Positions 18,601-26,382 of a stretch of 54,025 nt of DNA are shown one piece after another. The notes under the pieces are model-generated. The model ran no database searches, had not been told where the DNA came from, and saw nothing but the letters and a program-made list of their open reading frames with translations. Origin of the DNA: an uncultured bacterium (GTDB taxonomy: Bacteria > Bacteroidota > Bacteroidia > Bacteroidales > Bacteroidaceae); the NCBI GenBank assembly GCA_905216095.1, contig CAJMSQ010000016.1:1-54025 (forward strand), read 5' to 3'. Position 1 is the stretch's first letter. Each line of letters begins with the position of its first letter. A program made the position numbers and the translations under genes.

Positions 18601-20178
18601 ACCTCGCGCGTGCTGGTCGGCGAGGGAAATACGTTTACCTTCAGCCCCGACGCTCCCGGACGCTATGACGTGTGTCTGAATGCAAGCAACACGACGGGCA
18701 GCGACGAACTTACGCGCAAGGGAGCCCTCGTCGTATGCAACGCCGACGCCGTTACGGGACTCAACTTCAGGGGAACCGACTCCGAAATGCTTTCCATCGC
18801 CGAGCCCATCCGTTCCAAATCCGCTTTCACCATTGACTGGTGGATGTATGCCAAGGGCAACCGCGACTTCTGTAACCGCATGGGAAACACCGGCTCCGAC
18901 CTGCTCATGCAGACCACGAGCGAAGGAATGATGATAATTACCTTAGGCAACATGAGCTATAAGTCCGACGCCGGCTACGTCGTACCTTCGGAATGGCATC
19001 ACTACGCAGTCGTGTTCGAAAACGGCGACTTCTACCTTTATAGAGACTGCAAGTTGCAATCCGTCCTGCACACCACGTGGACAAGCTACGTGCCCGACAT
19101 GCCCAAGACGTTCTACCTGGGCGGTGGCGGCGACCCGATGAACGCTGTCATAGACGAATTCCGCATTTGGAACAGCGCACTGACGCAGGACAACCTGAAA
19201 GCGTTTGCCAACGAGCCGCTGGAGGATGTCACCTCGGCGGAGAAACAGCACGGGCTGGCCGTTTACTACCGCTTCAACCAGTCTTCGGGCAACGTGACCG
19301 ACGCCACCTCGAACGCGAATACCGGCATACGACTGGGTTTCGGCCCGGAAGGCGACGCCTGGAGTCCATCCTTGGGCGCGTTCTGCCTGGATACGAGTAC
19401 GCGGCCCGACGTTACGGCCGACTACCTCACCAATTATCAGATGCCGTTCCTTTCTTCCGACAAGACTGTCAATCCTGCGGACGCCTCCCGCTTCCTTGCG
19501 CTGCTGCAGGAAACGGAAACGTCCACGTGGAAGTTGGAAAATCCCACCGTATTCAAGGATATCGTCACGGGAGTCTATGTCGATACGAAGTTCGGCAATG
19601 CCATGACGCTCATCACCAAGGATGAGGACTTCGAGGCCGAAGTAAACGACCACAAGGTCTATCAGACGATTACACTCCCCGCGGGCTATTACGCCTTTGG
19701 TGTAGAAGGCTGCGAGGCCATCACCGAGAAAGAGTCTTACATCGTGGCGGCCAAGGGCAAGGGACTGCCCAATACGAGCCACCTGACGGCGGATGCGCTC
19801 TCCTATGCCACGCTGGCCGACGGCGAGACCGTATTCTCGGTCAGCCATCCCACCGAACTGTCACTCGGTATGCTGCTCAACGTGCGCGGCGAGTACACGA
19901 TGAAGTTCCGTCGCTTCTATCTGGAAACCCTTTCCAGCAATGACGACTTCACTTTCACGGGTCTGCAACCCGTGACCGGCGGCCCGGACGCCGACACGCC
20001 CGCGACAGTCACGGTGAAAGGCCGCACCGTACAGGTCAGCGTGCCTTCCCCGCGCCGGATTGCGGCATATACGGCAGCCGGTCTGAGCGTTTACGAAGGC
20101 TATGTCCGTGAAAGCGTCACCCTGACGCTTGATCCCGGTTTCTACATCGTGGCCGGCCGCAAGGTCCTGGTGAGATAA
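15652..20178 (+). CDS. Secreted papain-like (C1) peptidase with LamG and PKD domains, 1508 aa
   Basis: A large exported protein with signal peptide 1-23 (LSLPAVGQ). An N-terminal C1 cysteine peptidase domain (~60-340) has the full catalytic set: oxyanion Gln72, nucleophile Cys77 (QDGGSCGSAS), His249 (VDHALTIVGYDD) and Asn285 (IIVNSWGSGW). A Ca2+-binding-like DLDGNGVAGEKDKDE insert lies between His and Asn. Then follow a fibronectin-like part (~480-560), a LamG/concanavalin fold (~575-735), three PKD-like Ig repeats (~780-1030), a second LamG (~1033-1190), an uncharacterised region, and a C-terminal sorting-like segment (AAYTAAGLSVYEG..DPGFYIVAGRKVLV). There is a TATCTTTA -7-like box upstream. 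This suggests a surface protease that binds glycan or matrix. Confidence 0.88.
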   Translation: MKNRPSLVATLILAFVLSLPAVGQTDWDRKKYPDYSPRLKPSLSLMPKAAKTARPVRVNNAETVYFPPVFNQDGGSCGSASRIAYMFNYEINALRGLDGSLAENQYPTHFTWLLTNSGSSKDAMAIANGIPNVPTYGGRTYSRQFGNQDCADPDFGWMNGYDKWYAAMCNRLGRTANFPLSVATEEGREAVKNWLWNHNGDPDFKAGGVCGIGVASTGIWKNIPSTDVNDELGVTGQYFVQSWGERVDHALTIVGYDDRIEFDLDGNGVAGEKDKDEVGAWIIVNSWGSGWCNRGFIYCPYKNAVTTGNSTDYYSPEVYHIRKDYRPLRTLKIKMDYSKRSELCLSAGIAADLSATAPERTVRMEHFKYAGDGDGNGADAETPMLGRWADGLHFEPMEFGYDLTDLSAAYDRRRPLKYFFIIDTKAQASGQGKIHECALMDYEFDPEGIELPFDMAGSGVTIENKGKRTIISVIAAGEPLNAPRNLAADGSGFAWDAPAPSPYALKAYNIYKGNSLSARLDATAVRFDEASGGADHEIAAVYDYNGTEFESARVAVPKAPATGKAPAANSVRRFVNSGFAVKNLFTSFLPAATIEYWLKPTTCTNWNQQMGPGWNRGFMSHTTNAGEFVAGWNTTDRLTTAPGTLEAGKWAHVAVVVDGGHLTAYINGNKAGEIETNQTGINAFGDFYIGTGGTNYGINGMMDELRVWDTARSEREIRQMMYAEVADPTDTPHLMLELKMDEDGTVAPVDATGNHTTQLFSGTQSRNADNTLLVDTRPLKAEFALPSASVTAGTDVVPHNNSSANSVRWIWRVEGEEKTYEADEPVLVFDAPGKYMLHLTAYDMAGNSDETSAEVTVVAPALPVAGFKVYPDIVSVGRRVSFINTSEPAEGCRYEWSMPGAVTDKASSLNAATTYDKAGEYVVTLKATNAAGSHEVRHTITVHEKAPEADFEVTPGVLLKGGSVTLSDRSTNQPEAIHWRVSNTSRVLVGEGNTFTFSPDAPGRYDVCLNASNTTGSDELTRKGALVVCNADAVTGLNFRGTDSEMLSIAEPIRSKSAFTIDWWMYAKGNRDFCNRMGNTGSDLLMQTTSEGMMIITLGNMSYKSDAGYVVPSEWHHYAVVFENGDFYLYRDCKLQSVLHTTWTSYVPDMPKTFYLGGGGDPMNAVIDEFRIWNSALTQDNLKAFANEPLEDVTSAEKQHGLAVYYRFNQSSGNVTDATSNANTGIRLGFGPEGDAWSPSLGAFCLDTSTRPDVTADYLTNYQMPFLSSDKTVNPADASRFLALLQETETSTWKLENPTVFKDIVTGVYVDTKFGNAMTLITKDEDFEAEVNDHKVYQTITLPAGYYAFGVEGCEAITEKESYIVAAKGKGLPNTSHLTADALSYATLADGETVFSVSHPTELSLGMLLNVRGEYTMKFRRFYLETLSSNDDFTFTGLQPVTGGPDADTPATVTVKGRTVQVSVPSPRRIAAYTAAGLSVYEGYVRESVTLTLDPGFYIVAGRKVLVR

Positions 20179-20201
20179 GCCCCGCCATCCCACACATCAA
20201 A

Positions 20202-20231
20202 GCGAGGCCGTCCGGATTCGGGCGGCCTCGC
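20202..20231 (+). terminator. Hairpin after the C1 peptidase gene
   Basis: GCGAGGCCGTCCG (20202-20214) pairs over 13 bp with 20219-20231 around loop GATT; no strong U-tract follows. Confidence 0.6.
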
Positions 20232-20330
20232 CCTGCTTCCATGCCGGACCGGGCGGCACATTCCGGCCGCCACATGCGACACAATTCGGTATTTCTGCGC
20301 GGTTAGGCGGTCTGTTTGCCAATATTTCAT

Positions 20331-20338
20331 TAACTTTG
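20331..20338 (+). promoter_or_regulatory. -7 box of the pheS promoter
   Basis: TAACTTTG lies 34 bp before the pheS ATG. A TTTG at 20315-20318 is too close to serve as a standard -33. Confidence 0.5.
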
Positions 20339-20372
20339 TGCCGGTAAATCAGAAATAAAAGCATTCTACGCC

Positions 20373-21392
20373 ATGATAGATAAAATCCAAGAACTGCTAA
20401 GCGGGGTTACGGCGTTATCGGCCGAGGACGACAAGCAACTTGAAGCCCTCCGCATCAAATATCTCGGCAAGAAAGGCATCATCAACGACCTGATGGCCGA
20501 GTTCCGCAACGTCCCCGGAGAAAGCAAACGCGAGGTCGGCATGAAGCTCAACGAGCTGAAAACCGCCTTGCAGGACAAACTCAACGAGTTGAGACAGGGA
20601 CTCGCCGTACGGGAAGACGACTACGCGGAACTGGACCTGACGCGCACGCCCTACCCCATACACCTGGGAACGCGCCACCCCCTTTCCATCGTGAAAAACG
20701 AAATCATCGACATATTTTCGCGCCTGGGATTCGCCCTTGCCGACGGACCTGAAATCGAGGACGACTGGCATGTGTTCTCGTCCATGAACTTTGCGGAAGA
20801 CCATCCCGCACGCGACATGCAGGACACCTTTTTCGTGGAGCAGCATCCCGACATCGTGTTGCGCACACATACCAGTTCCGTGCAAAGCCGCGTCATGGAA
20901 AGTTCGGAACCTCCCATCCGCGTCATCTGTCCGGGCCGTGTCTACCGCAACGAAGCCATCTCGGCACGCGCACACTGCTTCTTCCATCAGGTGGAAGGCC
21001 TCTACATCGACCGCGACGTATCTTTCACCGACCTGAAACAGGTGTTGCTCACCTTTGCCCGCGAGATGTTCGGCCCCGACACCAAGATACGCCTCCGTCC
21101 CTCCTATTTCCCCTTCACCGAGCCCAGCGCGGAGATGGACATATCGTGCAACATCTGCGGCGGAAAAGGCTGCTCGTTCTGCAAACAGACGGGATGGGTG
21201 GAAATTCTCGGCTGCGGAATGGTCGATCCCAACGTCCTGGAGGCAAACGGCATAGACAGTACGCAATACAAAGGCTATGCTTTCGGCATGGGTGTGGAAC
21301 GTATCACGAACCTGAAGTATCAGGTGAAAGACCTGCGCCTTTTCTCCGAGAACGATGTGCGCTTCCTTGACGAGTTCATGGCGGCCAACTGA
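20373..21392 (+). CDS. pheS: Phenylalanine-tRNA ligase alpha subunit
   Basis: PheS carries the catalytic core of the alpha2-beta2 enzyme that charges tRNA-Phe. The 339-residue length is normal. Residues 1-90 are the coiled-coil tRNA-binding arm (AEFRNVPGESKREVGMKLNEL). Class II motif 2 is CPGRVYRNEAISARAHCFFHQ and motif 3 is AFGMGVERITNLKY. A CxxC-GGKG-CxxC insert (CNICGGKGCSFCKQTG) precedes the active-site loop, as in many PheS proteins. pheT is not adjacent: the next gene is an MFS transporter behind a terminator, so the subunits are split in this genome. Confidence 0.95.
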   Translation: MIDKIQELLSGVTALSAEDDKQLEALRIKYLGKKGIINDLMAEFRNVPGESKREVGMKLNELKTALQDKLNELRQGLAVREDDYAELDLTRTPYPIHLGTRHPLSIVKNEIIDIFSRLGFALADGPEIEDDWHVFSSMNFAEDHPARDMQDTFFVEQHPDIVLRTHTSSVQSRVMESSEPPIRVICPGRVYRNEAISARAHCFFHQVEGLYIDRDVSFTDLKQVLLTFAREMFGPDTKIRLRPSYFPFTEPSAEMDISCNICGGKGCSFCKQTGWVEILGCGMVDPNVLEANGIDSTQYKGYAFGMGVERITNLKYQVKDLRLFSENDVRFLDEFMAAN

Positions 21393-21491
21393 CGACAGGA
21401 GCGGCTTTCCCTTCCGGTAATCCGCTGCCGGCCGGTACATGACGGACATCGGCCGCCGCCCACCAGCGAAACGGAAAACAGACATATACGA

Positions 21492-21535
21492 GGAGAGGAT
21501 TTGTCGGGACGTTCCGGCAAATTTTCTCCTTTTTC
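21492..21535 (+). terminator. Rho-independent terminator of pheS
   Basis: A 12-bp stem with two G-U pairs (21492-21503 with 21518-21529) is followed by TTTTTC. It ends 13 bp before the ATG of the MFS gene, so that gene needs readthrough or an internal start. Confidence 0.7.
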
Positions 21536-21547
21536 TGAAAACAAGAA

Positions 21548-22771
21548 ATGCTTATGGAAAAGAATATCGCGGCCGAAGTGCGTCCCAGGCTCTTTACGCG
21601 GAGTTATTGCTGCATTCTGGCAGCCAATTTCCTGTTGTTTTTCGGATTCTGGCTGCTCATCCCGCTGCTTCCGTTCTATCTGAAAGAGCGTTACGGCCTT
21701 TCCGAGGGACTCATCGGCCTGATACTTTGCAGTTACACCATATCCGCGCTCGTGGTACGGCCTTTTTCCGGCTACCTGCTCGACACTTTCGCGCGCAAGC
21801 CCCTGTATATAATGGCATATGCCGTGTTCACGCTCATCTTCTTCGGTTATGTGGCCGGCGGACTGCTCACACTGTTCGTCATCTTCCGCGTGGTCCACGG
21901 ACTGGCCTTCGGCATGGTGACCGTCGGCGGCAACACGCTCGTGGTAGACATCATGCCGTCGGCGCGGCGCGGGGAAGGACTCGGCTATTACGGCCTGACC
22001 AACAACACGGCCATGAGCATAGGCCCCATGGTCGGCCTTTTCCTGCACGACGTCCTGCCTTTCGAGCACATTTTCCTGTTGGGCATGTCGATTTGCCTCG
22101 GCGGCTTCGTCCTCGCCCTCTGCGTCAAGGCCCCGACGAAACCCAGAATGAAACGCCCTGCCCTGTCGCTGGACCGCTTTATCCTGCTCAAAGGCATCCC
22201 CGCAGGCATTGCCCTGCTGCTCATCTCCATCCCCTACGGCGCGACCACGAACTACGTGGCGATGTACGTGCGCGAAATCCATCTTGACGTGGCGCCCGGC
22301 CTCTTTTTCACCGTGCTGGCGGCAGGCATGGGCATATCCCGCCTGTTCTCCGGCCGTTTTGTGGACCGCGGGTACGTGACGGAGTGCATCCGGAGCGGCT
22401 TCTATCTGGTCGTGGCCGCCTTCCTGCTGCTGGCAGCCTGCTCGCGCATCGTGCTGTGGAGCGCTCCGGCGGCCGTGGCGTGCTTCTTCGTCATCGCCCT
22501 GCTCCAGGGCGTGGGATTCGGCATCATGTTTCCCGCCTACAACTCCCTTTACATCAATCTTGCCCCTAACAACCGCCGCGCCACCGCCACGAGCACATAT
22601 CTCACCTCGTGGGATGTGGGCATCGGTCTGGGCATACTGACGAGCGGTGTGGTGGCCGAGCACTTCTCGTTCGCCGCCGTCTATCTCGCAGGCGGCATAC
22701 TGAGCCTCGTATCCATGATTTATTTCACCTATATCGTAGCCCCGCACTACAAGAAAAACAAGTTGAGATGA
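21548..22771 (+). CDS. MFS transporter, 12 TM
   Basis: A major facilitator superfamily permease of about 407 residues; a start at the second Met (21554, MEKNIAAEV) is also possible. Signatures include the first-helix start FLLFFGFWLLIPLLPFYLKERYGLS, the loop 2-3 motif A-like GYLLDTFARKPLYI and the second-half equivalent SGRFVDRGYVTECIRSG. Twelve hydrophobic helices are visible. The plan resembles YfcJ/AraJ-type drug or sugar exporters; the substrate is unknown. The stop overlaps the next start by 4 bp (ATGA at 22768-22771), so it is translationally coupled to the MscS-type channel gene. Confidence 0.9.
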   Translation: MLMEKNIAAEVRPRLFTRSYCCILAANFLLFFGFWLLIPLLPFYLKERYGLSEGLIGLILCSYTISALVVRPFSGYLLDTFARKPLYIMAYAVFTLIFFGYVAGGLLTLFVIFRVVHGLAFGMVTVGGNTLVVDIMPSARRGEGLGYYGLTNNTAMSIGPMVGLFLHDVLPFEHIFLLGMSICLGGFVLALCVKAPTKPRMKRPALSLDRFILLKGIPAGIALLLISIPYGATTNYVAMYVREIHLDVAPGLFFTVLAAGMGISRLFSGRFVDRGYVTECIRSGFYLVVAAFLLLAACSRIVLWSAPAAVACFFVIALLQGVGFGIMFPAYNSLYINLAPNNRRATATSTYLTSWDVGIGLGILTSGVVAEHFSFAAVYLAGGILSLVSMIYFTYIVAPHYKKNKLR

Positions 22772-24030
22772 TGATGTCCCTCAGAGAACCGCTGGAAACC
22801 TTCCTGCACGACTTCACCGGCCTTTCGCAAGACAACGCCGAGGCGACAGGCGTATTCCTGCTGCTCCTCCTGCTGGCCTTCGCGGCATGGCTGTCGGGCG
22901 CACTGTGCAAACGTTTCGTATCGCCCCTCATCCGCCATCTGGCACAACGCACACCGATGGAATGGGACGACATCCTGCTCGACCGCCGTGTGCTCGACGC
23001 CCTGTTCAGCGTAGTCCCCGGCGTGCTTTTCTACCAGTTGCAGCCGCATTGCTTCCCGCCCGGTGGCACAGGGGGCTATTCCGTGGCACAGACCCTCGTC
23101 GAACGCGGCGCGGCCATCTATGTGGCCGTCACCTTCGTCCTGCTTGCGTCGCGTCTGCTGTCGCAGTTCGTCGAGGTGGCCGACCGTGCCGACAACCTAA
23201 AAGTACACCACGTGGTCGGTGTCGTACAGTTCGTCAAGCTCATCATCTACTGTGTGGGCGGCATCGTCGTGACAGCCTTCATCTTCGGGCGCAACCCCAT
23301 TCACCTCATCGCCGGTCTGGGAGCGGCGGCCACGGTGCTGATGCTCATATTCCGCGACTCCATCCTCGGACTCGTGGCCGGCATACAACTCTCGGCCAAC
23401 AACATGCTCAAGCCCGGCGACTGGATCAGCATAGAACGCCTGGGCGTGGACGGCATCGTGGAGAACATCTCGCTCACGACCGTGAAAATCCGCAATTTCG
23501 ACCATTCCGTCTCCACCGTACCGCCTTATACGCTGGTGAGCGACGTTTTCCGGAATTGGGAGGGCATGTTTGCGAGCGGACGGCGTCGTGTGAAGCGCTC
23601 GTTGCGCATAGACATCGACTCCATCCGCTTTTGCAGTGCCGAGGAAGTGGCCGGACTGGAACGCCTCCACCTGCTTGCGCCCGCCTATGCCGACGACGGA
23701 CAACGACCCGTCAATCTGCGGCTGTTCCGCCTCTACGCCGAGAATTACCTGCGCCGGCGGCCCGACGTGGCGAAAGGAAGAAAAGAGGCCTCGGATGCTG
23801 AACCGACTGCACCGGCCAACGTCTTCGGGTGGATTATGGCGCGCCAGCTGGAACCTACGCCCGACGGACTGCCCATAGAGTTCTTTTTCTATCTTGACGA
23901 GACCGATTTCAGCCGCTACGAGGCCCTGGCCGCCGACTGCATGGAGCATCTTATCGCCACGCTCCCCGCCTTCGGCCTCCGCGTGTTCCAGCATCCCGCA
24001 GGCCGCGACCTGCGCGACCTGCGCGCATAA
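22768..24030 (+). CDS. MscS-family mechanosensitive channel
   Basis: A small-conductance mechanosensitive channel-like protein in the inner membrane, releasing solutes on hypo-osmotic shock. The 420 residues contain four membrane segments (~25-45, ~75-110, ~130-150 and the pore helix at ~165-200). The pore/beta-domain junction is recognisable in GLGAAATVLMLIFRDSILGL and the hallmark beta domain ANNMLKPGDWISIERLGVDG, then VENISLTTVKIRNFD. The C-terminal domain has an insertion-rich region after NVFRNWE. The start is one of three consecutive ATGs at 22768, 22771 and 22774, and 22768 overlaps the MFS stop. Repeat copy D begins 20 bp after its stop. Confidence 0.92.
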   Translation: MMMSLREPLETFLHDFTGLSQDNAEATGVFLLLLLLAFAAWLSGALCKRFVSPLIRHLAQRTPMEWDDILLDRRVLDALFSVVPGVLFYQLQPHCFPPGGTGGYSVAQTLVERGAAIYVAVTFVLLASRLLSQFVEVADRADNLKVHHVVGVVQFVKLIIYCVGGIVVTAFIFGRNPIHLIAGLGAAATVLMLIFRDSILGLVAGIQLSANNMLKPGDWISIERLGVDGIVENISLTTVKIRNFDHSVSTVPPYTLVSDVFRNWEGMFASGRRRVKRSLRIDIDSIRFCSAEEVAGLERLHLLAPAYADDGQRPVNLRLFRLYAENYLRRRPDVAKGRKEASDAEPTAPANVFGWIMARQLEPTPDGLPIEFFFYLDETDFSRYEALAADCMEHLIATLPAFGLRVFQHPAGRDLRDLRA

Positions 24031-24049
24031 TGCCGGTCCGACGTCACCC

Positions 24050-24300
24050 GACTTTAACATTTTTAACTTTCATGCACTTTTGGCGCCGCGTACATGGCTT
24101 GTAGTTTCCCCTACATGCAGGGACGGAAAAAACTACAAGCCATGTAATTTCTCCTACATGCCATGTAGAAAATCCTTTCATCGGGCCGGTTTCGTCCTGA
24201 AGCGGGCCTACGGATACGAAAAAGGGACGGTTTAAGGCCGTCCCCGCGCTTCCGCACTGCAAAGATAATACATTTTCCGGCCAAAAGCAAGAAGTGTTAA
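24050..24300 (-). repeat. Dispersed promoter-hairpin-palindrome element, copy D (inverted)
   Basis: It lies on the minus strand. The head is 24300-24260, with CAA (-33) at 24288-24290 and CAAAGATA (-7) at 24260-24267, 20 bp apart. The hairpin is 24224-24230/24238-24244, with its U-tract at 24219-24223. A mini-hairpin TGC-GGAA-GCG precedes it. Palindrome units start at 24154, 24133, 24111 (degenerate) and 24090, spaced 21, 22 and 21 bp. The tail block is at 24050-24068. As in copy B, a degenerate second head unit sits just outside (24301-24323). It is 251 bp and closely matches copy C. Confidence 0.85.
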
Positions 24301-24477
24301 TTCGCCGAAAGGCAAATGTTAAAACCGCCAGGCACCTCAAAAAACGACTGTCCGTTTCTGAAACGACGTAATGTCCTCGTCCTTTTCCGTCAATCCCCGT
24401 ATTTCATCCTTTTCCCTCTGTTTCATGCTCTTTCCAGCCATCAACCTACATATATCCGCAAAAAAACAATGATTTTC

Positions 24478-24508
24478 TTTGTCAATCCCGTAAAAACCTC
24501 TATCTTTG
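24478..24508 (+). promoter_or_regulatory. tRNA-Lys promoter
   Basis: -33 TTTG (24478-24481) and -7 TATCTTTG (24501-24508) are 19 bp apart, a consensus Bacteroidetes promoter ending 26 bp before the tRNA. Confidence 0.8.
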
Positions 24509-24534
24509 CACTCGCTTAACAGCGATAAAGGTTT

Positions 24535-24610
24535 GATTCGCTAGCTCAGCTGGTAGAGCACAACACTTTTAATGTTGGGGTCTTGGGTTCGAACCCCAAG
24601 CGAATCACCA
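24535..24610 (+). tRNA. tRNA-Lys (anticodon TTT)
   Basis: Acceptor GATTCGC (24535-24541) pairs with GCGAATC. The D arm contains TAGCTCAGCTGGTAGAGCA. The anticodon stem CAACA/TGTTG encloses CTTTTAA (anticodon UUU). The T arm is TTGGGTTCGAACCCCAA. The 3' CCA is encoded (24608-24610). It has a consensus promoter and its own terminator. I find no duplicated tRNA 3' end further along, so no evidence of integration at this tRNA. Confidence 0.97.
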
Positions 24611-24613
24611 ATA

Positions 24614-24656
24614 AAAACAAGCCAAATTGCTAATCCGCAGCAGTTTGGCTTGTTTT
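24614..24656 (+). terminator. Terminator of tRNA-Lys
   Basis: A 13-bp stem, 24614-24626 with 24644-24656, is A/T-flanked, giving a U-run at the 3' side. Bases 24657-24908 contain no gene I can support. Confidence 0.85.
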
Positions 24657-24908
24657 ATTATCAAAATTGTCATCCCTTTATCCTCGGCATGATTGTCATA
24701 CACATAAGATTAACAGCTGTTGAAGGTAATACTCCTACATTATTTGCACTTTAGGCACTTTCACATTTCAAGGCATCGCGGGTATGGTAACCAGACGCAA
24801 CAGACTTGATTACCGGAATGACTTTCAGTCAAATTAAAAAGTATAAACCATTCCAAAGAACCAATAGAAGGGGTTATGCTTTTTGTTGATACAAAACACA
24901 ACAACTTG

Positions 24909-24939
24909 TTTGAGAATTAGAGATATATAACTATCTTTG
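24909..24939 (+). promoter_or_regulatory. Promoter of the polysaccharide locus
   Basis: TTTG (24909-24912) and TATCTTTG (24932-24939) have 19 bp between them, a perfect Bacteroidetes consensus. It lies about 100 bp before the first sugar-nucleotide gene and is the only clear promoter for the genes to 32615. Confidence 0.8.
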
Positions 24940-24951
24940 CATTTAATAAAT

Positions 24952-25035
24952 ATGGCAAAGAGGACAGTTTATCAAAATTACCACCAATCCGGTCCTCGAA
25001 CGCCAATTCAAAGAATTTCCTTCAGTTCAAAGTGA
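24952..25035 (+). CDS. Possible 27-aa leader ORF
   Basis: The short ORF MAKRTVYQNYHQSG... has 27 codons, begins about 13 nt from the predicted transcription start, and its TGA directly abuts the ATG of the dehydrogenase gene (TGAATG), which would allow translational coupling. I recognise no family. It may be a leader peptide, a remnant of a displaced gene, or chance. Confidence 0.3.
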   Translation: MAKRTVYQNYHQSGPRTPIQRISFSSK

Positions 25036-26373
25036 ATGGATTATACTAAATTCAATAAGACTGTCAGAGAAACCCTATTGAAGAAAATTACCAATCGGGA
25101 AGTCGTTGCAGGAGTCATAGGTCTTGGCTATGTCGGCTTGCCGCTGACAGTAAAGATGGCCAAGGCCGGATTTAAGACCATTGGTTTCGATATCAAGAAA
25201 GAGAAAGTCGATTCGGTCAATCAAGGCCGCAATTATATCGGAGATGTTGCCGACTCCGACTTGAAAATGCTTGTTGAGAATGGTATGCTTGCCGCTACAA
25301 CCGACTTCAGCGAAATCGACAAAGTTGATTTTGTGGCGATTTGTGTGCCCACGCCCCTTGATGCGCACCGGCAGCCTGATATCAGTCATGTGGAACTATC
25401 GGTAAAATCAATCGCGGAACATCTCCACAAAGGGATGATGGTGGTGCTTGAATCGACCAGCTATCCCGGCACTACCGAAGAACTTGTGAAACCTATCCTC
25501 GAGTCGTCCGGTCTGGAATGCGGCAAGGACTTCTATCTCGGCTTCTCTCCCGAACGTGTCAATCCAGGCAGTGCTATTTACCCCCCCAATATGCAAAAAG
25601 TGGTGGGTGGTATCGGAACTGATGCCGGCGAACTTATTTCTGCGATGTATGAGGCTGTGCTGGGGAACAAGGTGTTCCGTACCTCTTCTCCGGCCGTGGC
25701 AGAAATGGCCAAATTGCTGGAAAATTCTTACCGCAACGTCAATATCGGACTCATCAACGAATTTGCGATTTTCTGCAATAAGATAGGCATTGACGTGTGG
25801 GAAGTGATAGAAGCCGCAAAGACCAAACCTTTCGGCTTCGCTCCATTCTATCCCGGCCCCGGAGTTGGCGGCCACTGCATTCCGATAGATCCCTGTTACC
25901 TGAACCATAAAGCGAGCACGTACGATTACCGGTTCTCTACGATAGAGGCTTCGACTGCCATCAACGACCGTATGCCCGAATACTGTGTGAAACGTATCGG
26001 AGACATGCTCAACCGACGCTTCCACAAGTCGCTCAACGGTTCAAGGATACTTATACTCGGTGTTGCTTACAAACAAGATATTGATGACTACCGTGAAGCT
26101 CCTGCCATCAGCATCATCGACAAATTGCACGCGGAAGGAGCCAAGACCACATTCTTCGACCCGTATGTTCACCGAATCCTTCACCAAGGCAAAGTATATG
26201 AGGGAGAGAGGGAACTGACGGCCGAACTTATCCAAAGCTCCGATATGGTGGTTATCACCACTTCCCACAGCAAAATGGACTACGAATTTGTCCAGCGTCA
26301 TGCAAAGGCTGTCTTCGACACAAGAAACGCCACCAAAGACCTTGCCGACAAGAGCAATATAGAACTGCTTTAA
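25036..26373 (+). CDS. wbpA: UDP-N-acetyl-D-glucosamine 6-dehydrogenase (WbpA/WlbO-like)
   Basis: It oxidises C6 of UDP-GlcNAc to UDP-GlcNAc-uronic acid with two NAD+, the first step of di-N-acetylated glucuronic acid synthesis. The 445 residues carry the N-terminal Rossmann motif GVIGLGYVG (26-34), the family patterns VCVPTP, FSPERVNPG and ENSYRNVNIGLINE, and the catalytic cysteine Cys281 in GVGGHCIPIDPCY. The C-terminal UDP-binding domain begins about 320 (LILGVAYKQDIDDYREAPA). Assignment to UDP-GlcNAc rather than UDP-Glc or UDP-ManNAc rests on the neighbours encoding the following three steps. It is the first gene of the island. Confidence 0.88.
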   Translation: MDYTKFNKTVRETLLKKITNREVVAGVIGLGYVGLPLTVKMAKAGFKTIGFDIKKEKVDSVNQGRNYIGDVADSDLKMLVENGMLAATTDFSEIDKVDFVAICVPTPLDAHRQPDISHVELSVKSIAEHLHKGMMVVLESTSYPGTTEELVKPILESSGLECGKDFYLGFSPERVNPGSAIYPPNMQKVVGGIGTDAGELISAMYEAVLGNKVFRTSSPAVAEMAKLLENSYRNVNIGLINEFAIFCNKIGIDVWEVIEAAKTKPFGFAPFYPGPGVGGHCIPIDPCYLNHKASTYDYRFSTIEASTAINDRMPEYCVKRIGDMLNRRFHKSLNGSRILILGVAYKQDIDDYREAPAISIIDKLHAEGAKTTFFDPYVHRILHQGKVYEGERELTAELIQSSDMVVITTSHSKMDYEFVQRHAKAVFDTRNATKDLADKSNIELL

Positions 26374-26382
26374 TCATCTGAC

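Noticed and set aside
24535..24610. tRNA-Lys as attachment site of the polysaccharide island
   Set aside because: No duplicate of the tRNA 3' end is seen near the island's right side and no integrase is present.
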